DNA from: Lineus longissimus
Taxonomy: Eukaryota; Nemertea; Pilidiophora; Heteronemertea; Lineidae
Direction: 5' to 3'
Assembly: GCF_910592395.1 (NCBI RefSeq)
Contig: NC_088310.1
Location: 23,081,491 to 23,145,490 of the forward strand
Length of the DNA: 64,000 nucleotides
The notes under the pieces are model-generated. The model saw only the letters and a program-made list of their open reading frames with translations, was not told the origin of the DNA and did not search any database. A program made the position numbers and the translations under genes. Position 1 is the first letter of the stretch; each line of letters begins with the position of its first letter. This document shows positions 63,074 through 64,000 of this stretch, in pieces.

Positions 63074-63275
63074 CAGGGTGTAAAAAAGTCGTGCTACTTT
63101 CCAAGTTTGATAACGCTTTAAAAATGTTTTTTCTTCAAAGACCGTTTCTTGCTATCGAAAATAACAGGAAAGGATTCTATGTGGTGAGATTTTGACAAAA
63201 AATATCCATTTCTCCAAAATAAGTTATACAAACGACATGCAGTTCTTGAAACGGACTGGTTTTTTTTACACCCTG
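63074..63275. mobile_element. Tc1/mariner-type MITE
   Basis: Inverted termini: CAGGGTGTAAAAAA at 63074 and TTTTTTTACACCCTG ending at 63275. TA lies immediately outside on both sides (63072-63073 and 63276-63277), the expected target duplication for Tc1/mariner. The interior is 200 bp without a transposase, so it is non-autonomous. Confidence 0.75.
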
Positions 63276-63382
63276 TACAATCACTATCTATTTTTGGTGC
63301 TCATCATGGGCACCACGATGATCTACACTCTATCACTCCTATACACAGAATCGGAAAAATGTGTCCCACATAATGGTATTGG

Positions 63383-63610
63383 TTTGGTTCAGAAAATATG
63401 TATCCGTAGAAGTGTGTGTTTGTAACTGAATTGTCTGAGTGTGGAAATTATGTAGCCGCTGATATGCCCCACATACTTGTTTTGGCTAGGTTTAGAAAAT
63501 ATGTAGTCGCTCAATCGCCTCCTATACTGGTTGTGGTTTGGTTTTGAATAGTGTAGCCGCTGCTATTGCCCATATGATGGTATTTAGTTTGGTTTTGAAA
63601 CAATGTAGCC
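63383..63610. repeat. Degenerate tandem repeat, units of about 50-60 bp
   Basis: Units sharing the pattern GGTTTGGTTTTGAAA..ATGTAGCCGCT..GCCC recur at about 63383, 63440 (partial), 63488, 63535 and 63588, with substitutions and length changes. Non-coding. Confidence 0.5.
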
Positions 63611-63804
63611 GCGTGAGAGGATCAACTGGGTAAAAAAATAAGAAACTGTAAAAACAATGGAGGGCAAGAAAAAAAATACTGTAGGAACAATAGTAATACC
63701 AGAGCAGTGGCAGTGCAGGCCCTTGAGACCTAAAAAAAGCTCCGACGTACGCTCATTGGTATCAGCGTTTTGTATTTTATGCACTAATGCGGAAGAATGA
63801 AACC

Positions 63805-63958
63805 TCCCTTAGCGGACAGCTCTCTATTAACGACACTAGTTTTGGTCCAAAATTGATTGTTTCCATTCAATTTGACCTCTCTTATCAGGACACCTCTCTA
63901 TTAAGGACAGCACTTGTCAGTCCCGAGGATGTCCTTCATACAGAGGCTCTATTGTAAT
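63805..63958. repeat. Repetitive terminus with CTCTCTATTA..GGACA motifs
   Basis: Three related blocks (CTCTCTATTAACGACAC, CTCTCTTATCAGGACAC, CTCTCTATTAAGGACAG) are followed by GTCCTTCATACAGAGGCTC and TATTGTA. Such internally repeated ends are seen in some DNA-transposon termini. Only one end is visible, so the family is not assigned. Confidence 0.4.
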
Positions 63959-64000
63959 TTACAAATCGCTGGCACCGATTGGAGTTCGTTGAGGCCCTTA

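Larger units (their letters stand above)
61198..64000 (-). other. Sodium-channel intron (more than 2.8 kb), continuing off the right edge
   Basis: Upstream of the domain IV S1-S3 exon, no further channel exon was recognised. In particular there is no domain III-IV linker or domain III pore sequence. The intron carries several repeats listed separately. Confidence 0.6.

Noticed and set aside
1-64000. CRISPR arrays, rRNA, bacterial operons or horizontally acquired prokaryotic genes
   Set aside because: None seen. Repeats are minisatellite, tandem or inverted types, and all genes have animal introns.

Overview
This is a window of animal nuclear DNA: many short exons with GT/AG introns, AT-rich non-coding DNA, and retrotransposon and MITE debris. 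The genes point to a marine invertebrate. The sodium-channel exons resemble arthropod and vertebrate Nav about equally, and the repeats look like those of lophotrochozoan or invertebrate deuterostome genomes. The phylum cannot be fixed from sequence alone. No prokaryotic, organellar or operon-like organisation is present.

Layout. 1-1434 (-) is the broken gag-protease-RT part of a Ty3/gypsy element running off the left edge. It abuts a CACTGG/CACGCTGG minisatellite (1436-1858), which lies just inside one of two perfect 21-bp inverted repeats (1435-1455 and 2256-2276). 5760-24297 (-) is a complete INO80 gene; I could chain 33 coding exons into one open frame of 1500 residues. 28913-39538 (-) is a complete TXNDC16-like gene of 20 coding exons (973 residues), with an unusual His/Met-rich tail ending in HEEL. 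41816-43929 (+) is a complete four-exon BCS1L gene (420 residues), head-to-head with TXNDC16. The 2.3 kb between them carries a near-perfect 81-bp inverted repeat. 44637-48385 (-) is a decayed gypsy element, joined at about 48386 to an oppositely oriented gypsy fragment (+, to about 49062) and a possible LTR. 49.5-59.17 kb has no convincing gene, only guanine tracts and fold-back/MITE elements. 59170-61197 (-) holds the last two exons of a voltage-gated sodium channel (domain IV and C-terminus). The rest of that gene lies beyond the right edge, behind an intron of more than 2.8 kb that contains a Tc1/mariner-type MITE and other repeats.

The genes are unlinked housekeeping or tissue functions (chromatin remodelling, ER lumen, mitochondrial complex III assembly, excitability) and do not form a pathway. 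The INO80, TXNDC16 and BCS1L models are strong because every splice junction keeps phase and the frames close exactly at a stop. I found no obvious new defence-type or metabolic system. The most unusual items are the metal-ligand-rich TXNDC16 tail, the long hairpin between the two divergent genes, the minisatellite bounded by inverted repeats, a palindrome cluster, and a small ORF upstream of INO80.
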